From assembly GCA_050692985.1 (NCBI GenBank), contig JBOGVZ010000061.1, positions 1 through 64,000 on the forward strand: 64,000 nucleotides of DNA, in the 5' to 3' direction. Position 1 is the first letter of the stretch. Every line of letters starts with the position of its first letter. Origin of the DNA: JBOGVZ01 sp050692985 (lineage in GTDB: Bacteria; Actinomycetota; UBA4738; CALAEC01). The translations under genes were made by a program, and so were the position numbers. This document shows positions 48,394 to 55,769 of this stretch, piece after piece. The notes under the pieces were generated by a model that saw only the letters and a program-made list of their open reading frames with translations, was not told the origin of the DNA and ran no database searches.

Positions 48394-48399
48394 TACCCT
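48394..48399 (+). promoter_or_regulatory. Leaderless-type -10 box (TACCCT)
   Basis: TACCCT is six bases before the ATG at 48406 and no ribosome binding site is visible. Confidence 0.55.
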
Positions 48400-48405
48400 C
48401 CCGCC

Positions 48406-49734
48406 ATGGCCCTGAGCAACGAAGCGGAGTTCGTGCTGCGCACCGTGGAGGAGCGTGGCATCCAGTTCATCCGCCTGTGGTTCACCGATGTGCTCGGGTT
48501 CCTGAAGTCGTTCGCCATCACCCCGGCCGAGCTGGAGACCGCGTTCGCCGAAGGGATGGGGTTCGACGGCTCCTCCATCGAAGGGTTCGCCCGGATCCAG
48601 GAATCCGACATGGTGGCCATCCCCGACCCGGCCACGTTCCAGATCATCCCGTGGCAGTCGGAGCAGCACGTGGCCCGGATGTTCTGCGACGTGGTCAACC
48701 CGGGTGGCACGCCGTTCGCCGGCGACCCCCGCCAGGTGCTGAAGCGGCAGCTCCGCCGGGCGGCGGACCTGGGCTTCACGTTCTACGTCGGCCCCGAGCT
48801 GGAGTACTTCTACTTCCGGGACCAGGGCGGGACCGAGTTCCTCGACCGGGGCGGGTACTTCGACCTGACGCCGCTGGACGTGGCCACCGGGTACCGCAAG
48901 CGCACCGTGGAGTACCTGGAAGCCATGGGGATCCCCGTGGAGTACGTCCACCACGAGGTGGCCCCGTCCCAGCACGAGATCGACCTCCGGTACACCGACG
49001 CCCTGACGATGGCCGACAACGTCATGACCTACCGGCTCACCGTCAAGGAGGTCGCCCAGGAGCACGGCATCTACGCCACGTTCATGCCCAAGCCGGTGCT
49101 CGGCGTGAACGGCAGCGGCATGCACACCCACCAGTCCCTGTTCGAGGGCGACCGCAACGCCTTCTTCGACGCGACCGACGAGTACCACCTGTCGAAGGTG
49201 GCCCGCGGGTACATCGCCGGGATCCTCCGCCACGCTCGAGAGATCACGCTGGTCCTCAACCAGTGGGTCAACTCCTACAAGCGCCTGGTCCCCGGGTACG
49301 AGGCCCCGGTGTACGTGTGCTGGGCCCGGCGGAACCGCTCGGCGCTGGTGCGGGTCCCGATGTACAAGCCCGGCAAGGAGCAGGCCGCCCGGATCGAGCT
49401 CCGCTCCCCGGACCCGGCCTGCAACCCGTACGTGGCGTTCGCGGCCATGCTGGCGGCGGGTCTCAAGGGCGTGGAAGAGGAGTACGAGCTGCCCCCGGAG
49501 GCCTCCAACAACATCTACGAGATGACCGAGGAAGAGCGAGCCGAGGCGGGGATCGAGTCGCTGCCCGAGGACCTGTCCGAGTCCATCCGCACCGCCGAGG
49601 CCTCGGACCTGCTGCGGGAGACGTTGGGCGACCACGTGTTCCACTACCTGATCCGCAACAAGCGGGAGGAGTGGGACGGCTACAAGGCCTACGTGACCCC
49701 CTACGAGCTGGAGCGGTACCTGCCCCTGCTGTGA
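48406..49734 (+). CDS. Third glutamine synthetase, GSI-alpha type
   Basis: A 442-residue paralogue of the divergent GlnA2, sharing its FVLRTVEERGIQFIRLWFTD start. All GS active-site motifs are intact (GFDGSSIEGF, GPELEYFYF, HHEVAPSQHEIDL, GSGMHTHQSL, NSYKRLVPGYEAP, ARRNRSALVRV, ARIELRSPDP). It keeps a Tyr at the usual adenylylation position (NNIYEM), unlike its neighbour. Start is ATG 48406. Mycobacteria have no extra GS at this place, so this is a lineage-specific addition. Whether it makes glutamine or another gamma-glutamyl amide is not known. A candidate GlnR site lies upstream. Confidence 0.9.
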   Translation: MALSNEAEFVLRTVEERGIQFIRLWFTDVLGFLKSFAITPAELETAFAEGMGFDGSSIEGFARIQESDMVAIPDPATFQIIPWQSEQHVARMFCDVVNPGGTPFAGDPRQVLKRQLRRAADLGFTFYVGPELEYFYFRDQGGTEFLDRGGYFDLTPLDVATGYRKRTVEYLEAMGIPVEYVHHEVAPSQHEIDLRYTDALTMADNVMTYRLTVKEVAQEHGIYATFMPKPVLGVNGSGMHTHQSLFEGDRNAFFDATDEYHLSKVARGYIAGILRHAREITLVLNQWVNSYKRLVPGYEAPVYVCWARRNRSALVRVPMYKPGKEQAARIELRSPDPACNPYVAFAAMLAAGLKGVEEEYELPPEASNNIYEMTEEERAEAGIESLPEDLSESIRTAEASDLLRETLGDHVFHYLIRNKREEWDGYKAYVTPYELERYLPLL

Positions 49735-49894
49735 GCGGCACGCCGGGCACCCGCCGGCGCCCGGAGGGTTGCGGAGGGACGCCCGCGGGGCGACGATGTG
49801 CTCCTGGGAGGGGGGTACGGGGGAGCAGCCGGCCATGATCGAGACCGCTGAAGGACCATGGGCCGGCGATCCCCTCGGGGAAGGGGGGAGCTCC

Positions 49895-50836
49895 ATGAGC
49901 GGACCGCGGCGGCGCATCTCGGCCCTCTCCGGTCTCCTGGTGGCGTTGGTGGCGCTGGGAGGACGCCCGGCCATGGCCCAGGGGGCCGAACCGACCGTGC
50001 GGGGGTCGGTCTCGGGCACCCTCGTGGGCGGGACCAGCGTCACGCTCACCGTGATCGCCACCCACCCGCAGGGATGGGCGGCCCTCCGTGAGGTCGACGT
50101 GGTCCTCACCCTGAAGGACGTCCCCCTCGACGAGCTGAAGCTCGACGCCGACGATCAGGCCGTCTCCACCGGAGGGAGCAGGGCCCTGCTGGGGACCGGC
50201 GACGTGGCCACCGGCCGCTTCTTCCGGCTCTCCGCGCTCGACGTCACCCTGACGACGGCCGGCAAGCGCCTCACGGTCACGATGCGTCCCCACGTCATCG
50301 CGGACGTCCCTCCCGGCGCCCGGTTCGAGTTCGTGGCCCAGGACGACTTCGGCGATTCGGTGTCGGTGGGCCGCGTCGCCCCCACCGAGCCCCATGAGGG
50401 CGGCATCCCCTGGGGCACCGCGGCCCTGGCCGTGGCGGGCGCGCTGGCGGCGGGCGGACTGGTCGGGTCCCGGGTCGCCGCCCACAGGAGGCCGGCTCGC
50501 TCGATCTACGCCACCGTGCACCGGAAGATCGAGGCCCAGCCGTACCGTGCGATCGCGGCCACCACCGTGCCGGAGGCCGCCGCCGCCGCCGCCCGGACGC
50601 CCGCACCCGCCGACGGCCCACCGTCGAAACGAGCCACCCCTGCGTCGAGCCCGAGGAAGCGAACCGCTTCCCCCAAGGCTCGGGGCACGCCCAAGCGGAA
50701 GGCCTCCGCCCGGTCCGCCGGAGCCTCCCCGAAGCCCACGGGCGGCGGCGCCAAGGCCCGGGGCTCCTCCACGAGGTCGGGCTCGGCACGGTCCCGGCCG
50801 AGACCGCGGCCCAAGAGATCCCGCGACACGTCGTGA
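49895..50836 (+). CDS. Single-pass membrane protein with extracytoplasmic domain and basic tail
   Basis: About 313 residues. A signal peptide (1-30, ending PAMAQG) leads to a beta-rich extracytoplasmic domain (about 33-165) with alternating Val/Thr strands, then one transmembrane helix (about 172-195, GTAALAVAGALAAGGLVGS). The cytoplasmic tail (200-313) is low-complexity and strongly basic (Lys, Arg, Pro, Ser, Ala), resembling histone-H1-like tails. AAGGGGGGAG precedes ATG 49895. The last four bases overlap the GTG of the M50 peptidase gene, so the pair is co-translated. A tail released by intramembrane cleavage could bind DNA, which makes this a candidate substrate of its neighbour; that is inference. 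Confidence 0.75.
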   Translation: MSGPRRRISALSGLLVALVALGGRPAMAQGAEPTVRGSVSGTLVGGTSVTLTVIATHPQGWAALREVDVVLTLKDVPLDELKLDADDQAVSTGGSRALLGTGDVATGRFFRLSALDVTLTTAGKRLTVTMRPHVIADVPPGARFEFVAQDDFGDSVSVGRVAPTEPHEGGIPWGTAALAVAGALAAGGLVGSRVAAHRRPARSIYATVHRKIEAQPYRAIAATTVPEAAAAAARTPAPADGPPSKRATPASSPRKRTASPKARGTPKRKASARSAGASPKPTGGGAKARGSSTRSGSARSRPRPRPKRSRDTS

Positions 50837-52995
50837 GCGTCGGGGCCCGCACCGGTCTGTGGGAGCGGGTGACGCGTCGAGCGATGGACACTCCCCGGCC
50901 GAAGGGCCGCGGGGTGTGGGCCCGCCTCGAGCGGCAGATCGATCCCGCCGGGTTCCGGCCGAAGCTCGCCGGCGACGTGGAGATCAAGGAGTTCCACCTC
51001 CGGTGGGGCAACGACTACGCGATGATCGCCAACCCTCGCGACCTCATCCACTACCGGCTGGAGCCAGGGGAGATCGAGATGGTCCGGCTGATGGACGGCT
51101 CCAGGACGGTCAAGGAGATCGTCCTGGAGCGGTTCCAGGAGTCGGGCGATCTGGAGGTGGCCGGCGTCGCCGACCTGGTGCGCCAGCTCCAGGAGGGCAG
51201 CTTCCTGGAGCCCCCGTTCGTCGACACGTACGGAGCGGTCCGCACAGCCATGGAGCCCGGGTTGACACGGGAGAAGATCCGCACGTTCCTGCGGACGCTG
51301 TCGATCGAATGGAAGGGCGCCGATCGCGTGGTGCGGTGGCTGTACGACCACGGGTTTCGGTTCTTCTTCAACCCCGCGGCGGTGGCCCTGGGGACGATCC
51401 TGGGGATCGCGGGGATCGTGGCGTTCGGCTTCGTGGTGCGCTCCGGGCGATTCAGCCTGGCCGGGAGATCGCTGGCGATCGAGTTCCTGATCCTGTTCGG
51501 CCTGAACTACACGCTGACGTTCCTGCACGAGCTGGGGCATGCCCTGGTGGTGATCCACCACGGGCGCAGGATCAAGAGCGCCGGATTCCAGATCTACTAC
51601 GGGTCGCCGGCGTTCTTCGTGGACGCCTCGGACGCGCTGATGATGGATCGGCGGGCCCGGATCGCCCAGGCCTGGGCGGGTCCGTTCGCCGAGCTCATCG
51701 TGGCCGGGGCGGCGTCGCTCATCATCCTGACCTTTCCCGGCCACCTCCTCTCCGTGACGCTGTACAAGTTCGCCGTTCTCAACTACTTCGTGCTGTTCAT
51801 GAACCTCATCCCGCTGCTGGAGCTCGACGGATACTTCATCCTGTCCGACCTGATCCAACTCCCCGACCTCCGGCCCCGCTCCCTGGCGTTCGTCCGGCAC
51901 GACCTGTGGGCCAAGCTGCGGAAGCGGGACCGGTTCACCAGGCAGGAGGTCGGGCTGGCCACCTACGGGACCCTGGGGATCATGTTCGCAATCTTCAGCC
52001 TGTACACGGGGTTCTTCTTCTGGCAGCACATCTTCGGCCGCCTCCTGGCTCGCATGTGGAACAGCGGCGGCCTGACCAGGACGCTGCTGGTCGTGCTGGC
52101 GCTGCTGGTGGCCGGGCCGATCGTCCGGGGGGCCATCACGCTGTTCCGCACGGGCACCCGGCGCATCCGGGCCATGTGGCGGCAGGTCCGCTTCCGGCTG
52201 GAGACCGGGTGGCGCGTCGAGGCGGCCGAGCTGATCGATGCCCTCCCGATGTTCGATGACCTCCCGGTCGAGGTGCTCAACGAGCTGGCCGGCCGCGTCC
52301 GGCTGCGGGGCTTCGCCCGGGGCCGGCCGGTGGTGCGGCAGGGTGAGCGGGCCGAGGCGTTCTTCGTGGTGCGGAAGGGCACGCTCCAGGTCGTGGAGGA
52401 GGACCCGGAGACGGGGACCGAGCGGGCGCTGCGGGTCCTGGGCCGGGCAGAGTCCTTCGGGGAGCTGGGGCTGCTGGAGGCGGCCACCCGGGCGGCCACG
52501 GTCCGGGCCCTGGAGGAGTCCGAGGTGTTCGAGATCGACAAGGGCACCTTCGACCAGCTCCTGGCCGACATGGCTCACGTGCCGGAGTTCGCCCCCACCC
52601 TCCAGGCCGCGGCCGAGCTCCGGGCCCTGCCCCCGTTCTCCTACCTGGAACCGGACGAGGTGGCCGACCTGCTGGAGCACGGTCGGTGGCTCAACGTGCC
52701 GCCGGGCCAGGCGATCATCGAGCGGGGGGAGGTGGGCGACGCTTTCTACGCGATCGGCGGTGGCCAGGTCGAGGTCCTGGATCGGGGGCGCCGTATCGCC
52801 ACGCTGGGACCCGGCGACTACTTCGGCGAGGTGGCCCTGCTGCTGGACGTGCCCCGCACGGCCACGGTCCGGGCCCTCACCCCCGTGCGGGCGTTCCGCC
52901 TCGACCGCGAGGGGTTCGATCGCCTCATCGGCGAGGCCTTCAAGACCGGAACGCTCAACCCCCATGCCGTCGTGGAACGGTCCGGACTCCATTAG
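50833..52995 (+). CDS. M50 site-2-protease-like membrane peptidase with two cyclic-nucleotide-binding domains
   Basis: A 720-residue protein with an unusual domain order. Residues 48-125 look like a PqqD-type winged helix (YRLEPGEIEMVRLMDGSRTV). The membrane part (about 175-450) carries the zinc motif HELGH at 232-236 and the second M50 motif NLIPLLELDGY (324-334) with Asp332, so the protease looks active. Two CNB domains follow (about 466-590 and 598-715). Both phosphate cassettes keep Glu and Arg: FGELGLLEAATRAATV and FGEVALLLDVPRTATV, the latter close to the protein kinase A consensus. Cyclic-nucleotide control of intramembrane proteolysis is the natural reading. I know of no characterised homologue. 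The start overlaps the membrane-protein gene. Confidence 0.85.
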   Translation: MSVGARTGLWERVTRRAMDTPRPKGRGVWARLERQIDPAGFRPKLAGDVEIKEFHLRWGNDYAMIANPRDLIHYRLEPGEIEMVRLMDGSRTVKEIVLERFQESGDLEVAGVADLVRQLQEGSFLEPPFVDTYGAVRTAMEPGLTREKIRTFLRTLSIEWKGADRVVRWLYDHGFRFFFNPAAVALGTILGIAGIVAFGFVVRSGRFSLAGRSLAIEFLILFGLNYTLTFLHELGHALVVIHHGRRIKSAGFQIYYGSPAFFVDASDALMMDRRARIAQAWAGPFAELIVAGAASLIILTFPGHLLSVTLYKFAVLNYFVLFMNLIPLLELDGYFILSDLIQLPDLRPRSLAFVRHDLWAKLRKRDRFTRQEVGLATYGTLGIMFAIFSLYTGFFFWQHIFGRLLARMWNSGGLTRTLLVVLALLVAGPIVRGAITLFRTGTRRIRAMWRQVRFRLETGWRVEAAELIDALPMFDDLPVEVLNELAGRVRLRGFARGRPVVRQGERAEAFFVVRKGTLQVVEEDPETGTERALRVLGRAESFGELGLLEAATRAATVRALEESEVFEIDKGTFDQLLADMAHVPEFAPTLQAAAELRALPPFSYLEPDEVADLLEHGRWLNVPPGQAIIERGEVGDAFYAIGGGQVEVLDRGRRIATLGPGDYFGEVALLLDVPRTATVRALTPVRAFRLDREGFDRLIGEAFKTGTLNPHAVVERSGLH

Positions 52996-53001
52996 TTCGG
53001 T

Positions 53002-53007
53002 TAGGCT
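53002..53007 (+). promoter_or_regulatory. Leaderless-type -10 box (TAGGCT)
   Basis: TAGGCT is eight bases upstream of the ATG at 53016, just after the peptidase gene ends; no Shine-Dalgarno is present. Confidence 0.45.
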
Positions 53008-53015
53008 GGGCCGCC

Positions 53016-53225
53016 ATGGACTGCTGGCACTGCCGGAAGACCGCGGTGGGAAGCTGCCGGTTCTGCGGCCGAGGACTGTGCGAGGACCACGTCCTCACGC
53101 ACCCCTACATCCTCGAGCTGTGGAACAACGGCGAGGCCACCAAGGTCCTGGTCGTCGAGGACGCCCTCTACTGCGGCGCCTGCACGCCCCGGCCCGAGCC
53201 CCTGGACATCGGCCGGGTCGACTGA
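53016..53225 (+). CDS. Small zinc-binding DUF2180-like protein
   Basis: A 69-residue protein with three Cys/His clusters: CWHC at the N-terminus, CRFCGRGLCEDH near residues 14-25, and CGAC near residue 53. This pattern matches small DUF2180 proteins of actinobacteria and archaea that probably bind zinc. No enzymatic residue is evident. It starts 21 bases after the M50 peptidase stop but has its own apparent -10 box, and it is convergent with the HxlR gene. A role as an adaptor is only a guess. Confidence 0.8.
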   Translation: MDCWHCRKTAVGSCRFCGRGLCEDHVLTHPYILELWNNGEATKVLVVEDALYCGACTPRPEPLDIGRVD

Positions 53226-53234
53226 CCCTCGGGG

Positions 53235-53684
53235 CTACAGGAAGTCCAGCTCGCCCCCCTCCCCCTCCTCCGTGATCCGCGCGCACGTGGGGCAGTACCA
53301 TCGGGTCTCCAGCGCGGTGCCGCACGCGCCGTGGCGAACCGCGGCCTCCTCCCCCGTCCGCCGCGCCCCCCACTCGGCCAGGAGCCTGAGGGCCCCGGCC
53401 AGGTCGCGTCCCCACCCCGTCAGGTCGTAGGCCAGCCGCACCGGGCGTTCCGAGTACGGGGAGGAGGACACCACCCCCGCCGCCTCGAGCCGCTTGAGGC
53501 GGTCGGAGAGGATGTTGGGAGCGATCCCCTCCAGCGCTTCCAGGAGGTCGACGAACCGGCGGGGGCCGCCCTGGAGGGCCTGGACCACCAGCGGGCTCCA
53601 CCGGTCCCCGACCTGGGCCAGGGTGTGGCGCAGGGCCTCGTGGGGGCCACCCTGGCGCCCCACCGCTCCTCGCCGGCCCCTCAT
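53235..53684 (-). CDS. HxlR-family transcriptional regulator with C-terminal zinc ribbon
   Basis: A 149-residue protein. Residues 15-105 form the HxlR winged helix (LAQVGDRWSPLVVQALQGGP, RFVDLLEALEGIAPNILSDR, YDLTGWGRDLAGAL). The last 35 residues carry HGACGTALETRWYCPTC, a zinc-ribbon-like CxxxxxxxxxxCxxC addition that ordinary HxlR proteins lack. GGGAGG precedes ATG 53684. The gene is divergent from the trypsin-like protease, and the gap between them holds a palindromic candidate operator. It probably regulates that protease gene and itself. Confidence 0.85.
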   Translation of the reverse strand: MRGRRGAVGRQGGPHEALRHTLAQVGDRWSPLVVQALQGGPRRFVDLLEALEGIAPNILSDRLKRLEAAGVVSSSPYSERPVRLAYDLTGWGRDLAGALRLLAEWGARRTGEEAAVRHGACGTALETRWYCPTCARITEEGEGGELDFL

Positions 53685-53714
53685 GTCGCCTCCCTTGTCA
53701 CATCCCGCACTTCA

Positions 53715-53734
53715 TTGTACGTTGCTAGTTACAA
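53715..53734. promoter_or_regulatory. Palindromic candidate operator for the HxlR regulator
   Basis: TTGTA (53715-53719) and TACAA (53730-53734) form an inverted repeat with a ten-base spacer in an unusually AT-rich stretch of the divergent promoter region. A GTTAC motif also repeats here. Confidence 0.5.
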
Positions 53735-53755
53735 GTTACCCGAAAGGAGAGGGCC

Positions 53756-54670
53756 ATGGGCGCTCTGGACGAGGCGAGGGACACGGTTCGGGAGGTGGCC
53801 GGGGCTACCGGGCCCTCGGTGGTCGGGATCGGGGCCCGGTGGGGCCACGGTACGGGCGTCGTCGTGGCCGATGGCCGGGTGCTCACGAACGCCCACAACG
53901 TGCGAGGTGAGCAGGTCCTGGTGACGTTCGGCGACGGGCGAACGGCGGACGCGGCGGTGGCCGGCGTGGACCCGGACGGCGACCTGGCCGTCCTGTCCAC
54001 GGACACGGAAGGGGCCCCGCCGGTGACGTGGGCGGAGGATGCCGCCCTGGGCATCGGGTCCCCGGTCCTGGCGCTGTCCAACCCTGGAGGCCGGGGCCTG
54101 CGTGTGACCCTGGGACTGGTCTCGGGGACCGAGCGGGCGTTCCGAGGGCCGCGGGGACGTCGCATCGCCGGCAGCATCGAGCACACCGCCCCGCTGCCCC
54201 GGGGATCCTCCGGGGGCCCGCTGGTGGACACCGCGGGCCGGCTGGTGGGCCTCAACACCAGTCGCGCCGGCGACGGCTTCTACCTGGCCATCCCCGCCGA
54301 CGGCGCGCTGCGAGAGCGGGTCGAGGGCCTGGCTCGGGGGGAGTCTCGGCAGGCTCCCCGTCTGGGGATCGGGATCGCCCCCGCCTCCGTGGCCCGGCGC
54401 CTGCGGCGGGCGGTTGGCCTTCCCGAGCGGGACGGCCTCCTGGTCCGGGTCGTGGAGGAGGACTCCCCTGCCTCGGCCGCCGGGCTGGAGCGCGGCGACC
54501 TCATCGTCGGGGCCGGGGACCGGGACGTGGCCCGCGCGGACGACCTGTACCGGGTGCTCGACGACGCCGCGGCCACCGGCTCGCTCCGCCTCCGCCTTGT
54601 TCGCGGGACGGACGAGCGCGAGGTCACCGTGGGCCTGGGGAACGGTCGAACCGCCCGGGAAGAGGCCTGA
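53756..54670 (+). CDS. Cytosolic trypsin-like/PDZ (HtrA-type) serine protease
   Basis: The 304-residue protein has an S1 protease domain with His in LTNAHNV (near residue 46), Asp in DPDGDLAVL and Ser in RGSSGGPLVD (near 148), and a C-terminal PDZ domain (about 205-290, LLVRVVEEDSPASAAGLERG). Catalytic residues are intact. Unlike usual HtrA proteins there is no signal peptide or transmembrane helix, so it should work inside the cell. AAAGGAGAGG precedes the ATG. It is divergent from the HxlR gene. Its substrate may include damaged proteins, or the neighbouring membrane protein; both are inference. Confidence 0.88.
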   Translation: MGALDEARDTVREVAGATGPSVVGIGARWGHGTGVVVADGRVLTNAHNVRGEQVLVTFGDGRTADAAVAGVDPDGDLAVLSTDTEGAPPVTWAEDAALGIGSPVLALSNPGGRGLRVTLGLVSGTERAFRGPRGRRIAGSIEHTAPLPRGSSGGPLVDTAGRLVGLNTSRAGDGFYLAIPADGALRERVEGLARGESRQAPRLGIGIAPASVARRLRRAVGLPERDGLLVRVVEEDSPASAAGLERGDLIVGAGDRDVARADDLYRVLDDAAATGSLRLRLVRGTDEREVTVGLGNGRTAREEA

Positions 54671-54677
54671 TCCGGAT

Positions 54678-54739
54678 GTGACGACCGTCACCACACCGAG
54701 CGTGACGAACGTCACCGCCGGGTCCGTGACAGCCGTCAC
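54678..54739. promoter_or_regulatory. Three CRP-like palindromes in a 24-bp tandem array
   Basis: Three copies of GTGA-N6-TCAC lie at 54678-54691, 54702-54715 and 54726-54739, with centres exactly 24 bp apart. Each extends to GTGAC-N4-GTCAC. The half-sites are those of CRP/GlxR-type regulators. The array lies between the protease gene and the 43-residue basic gene, and a Crp-family regulator gene begins about 310 bases further on. Confidence 0.7.
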
Positions 54740-54823
54740 AGACACCGGTACCGCCCCGGGCGGAGACTGCCACGCAACGAAGAGCCTCTCGGGGCCGGGG
54801 AACAGCGAAAGGGGGTGACTGTG

Positions 54824-54955
54824 ATGGCGGAGAAGAAGATCTCTCCCAAAGCGCCAGCCGCATCCACGAGCAAGGATGCGGGCAAGACGGCTGCCACGCG
54901 GGTGACGAAGCGGAAGACTCGCAGGAAGACCCGTCGCACGCTCCGGAAGCGGTAG
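54824..54955 (+). CDS. 43-residue Lys/Arg-rich protein
   Basis: A short gene encoding MAEKKISPKAPAAS followed by a Thr/Lys/Arg-rich end (RVTKRKTRRKTRRTLRKR). AAAGGGGG lies eight bases before ATG 54824, and a strong hairpin follows 17 bases after the stop, so it has the layout of an independent gene. The basic tail recalls nucleoid-associated or ribosome-associated peptides. The three CRP-like palindromes directly upstream suggest regulation by a cyclic-nucleotide regulator. No family is recognised. Confidence 0.65.
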   Translation: MAEKKISPKAPAASTSKDAGKTAATRVTKRKTRRKTRRTLRKR

Positions 54956-54971
54956 TCATCCCCCGTACATC

Positions 54972-55002
54972 TCGAACGGGCCCGGTCACCGGGTCCGTTC
55001 GA
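54972..55002 (+). terminator. Near-perfect 14-bp hairpin after the small basic gene
   Basis: TCGAACGGGCCCGG and CCGGGTCCGTTCGA pair over a three-base loop (TCA) with one G-U wobble. There is no long U-tract, but the stem is very stable and is placed 17 bases after the stop of the 43-residue gene. Confidence 0.6.
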
Positions 55003-55037
55003 CGTTCCGGCCGATGGTTCTTCCAGAGATCGTTCGC

Positions 55038-55043
55038 TACGCT
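55038..55043 (+). promoter_or_regulatory. Leaderless-type -10 box (TACGCT) of the Crp-family gene
   Basis: TACGCT lies six bases before GTG 55050; it supports that start over the ATG at 55014, which is upstream of the box. Confidence 0.55.
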
Positions 55044-55049
55044 TCCTCC

Positions 55050-55763
55050 GTGACGGCGAGGACGGTGGCGGTTCGGGCTGACCTGGAGAGGGCGATGCGA
55101 AGCACGCCCATGCTGGAGGGAGTCCCCAGGGACGCCGTGGCCGGGCTCGCCGACCGGTGCATGATCCGCGAGTACCGGAGAGGGACCTACCTGTTCCATC
55201 AGCATGACGACGCCCCCGACGTGTACTTCCTGTGGAAGGGCCGCGTGGAGATCAGCTCGACCTCGATCACCGGCCACCGCCAGCTCCACACCACGCTCGA
55301 TCCACCCCTGTTCTTCGGCGAGCTGGGCGTGCTCGGGGAGATGGCCCGAACGGCCACCGCCATGGCCCTGGAGGACACCACGGTGTGCGTCATCCACGGC
55401 CAGGAGTTCGTCACCTTCCTGGGCGAGCACCCCGCGGCCGGCCGAGCCCTCCTGCGGGCCCTGGCCCGTCAGATCCAGGCCCACGAGGCGCTCGTGGAGG
55501 ACCTCCTGTTCCTGGACCTCAAGGGCCGGGTGGCCAAGCGCCTCCTGGGGCTGGTGAGCCCCAGGCTGGACGAGCTCCCCGCCGACGGCGCGGTGGTCCC
55601 GTCGGTGGTGACCCACGCGGACCTGGCCAGCCTGTCCGGGGGGAGCCGGGAGAACGTCACCCGGATCCTCTCGGAGTTCCAGCGGCGCGGCCTGGTGAAG
55701 CGCAATGGCCGCCGATACGTGCTGGCGGACATCGGCGGCCTCAGCCGCCTGGCGGGACTGTAG
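55050..55763 (+). CDS. Crp/Fnr-family transcriptional regulator
   Basis: About 237 residues. The N-terminal CNB domain (about 15-130) has LFHQHDDAPDVYFLWKGRVE and a phosphate cassette FFGELGVLGEMARTATAMA that keeps both the Glu and the Arg-Thr pair used for cAMP. The dimerisation helix is followed by a helix-turn-helix (HADLASLSGGSRENVTRILS) near residues 190-215. GTG 55050 is supported by a -10 box. It is followed after six bases by a cyclase/ATPase/TPR gene, so the sensor and a nucleotide cyclase are in one operon. Candidate targets are the GTGA-N6-TCAC sites upstream. Confidence 0.9.
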   Translation: MTARTVAVRADLERAMRSTPMLEGVPRDAVAGLADRCMIREYRRGTYLFHQHDDAPDVYFLWKGRVEISSTSITGHRQLHTTLDPPLFFGELGVLGEMARTATAMALEDTTVCVIHGQEFVTFLGEHPAAGRALLRALARQIQAHEALVEDLLFLDLKGRVAKRLLGLVSPRLDELPADGAVVPSVVTHADLASLSGGSRENVTRILSEFQRRGLVKRNGRRYVLADIGGLSRLAGL

Positions 55764-55769
55764 GGCGCC

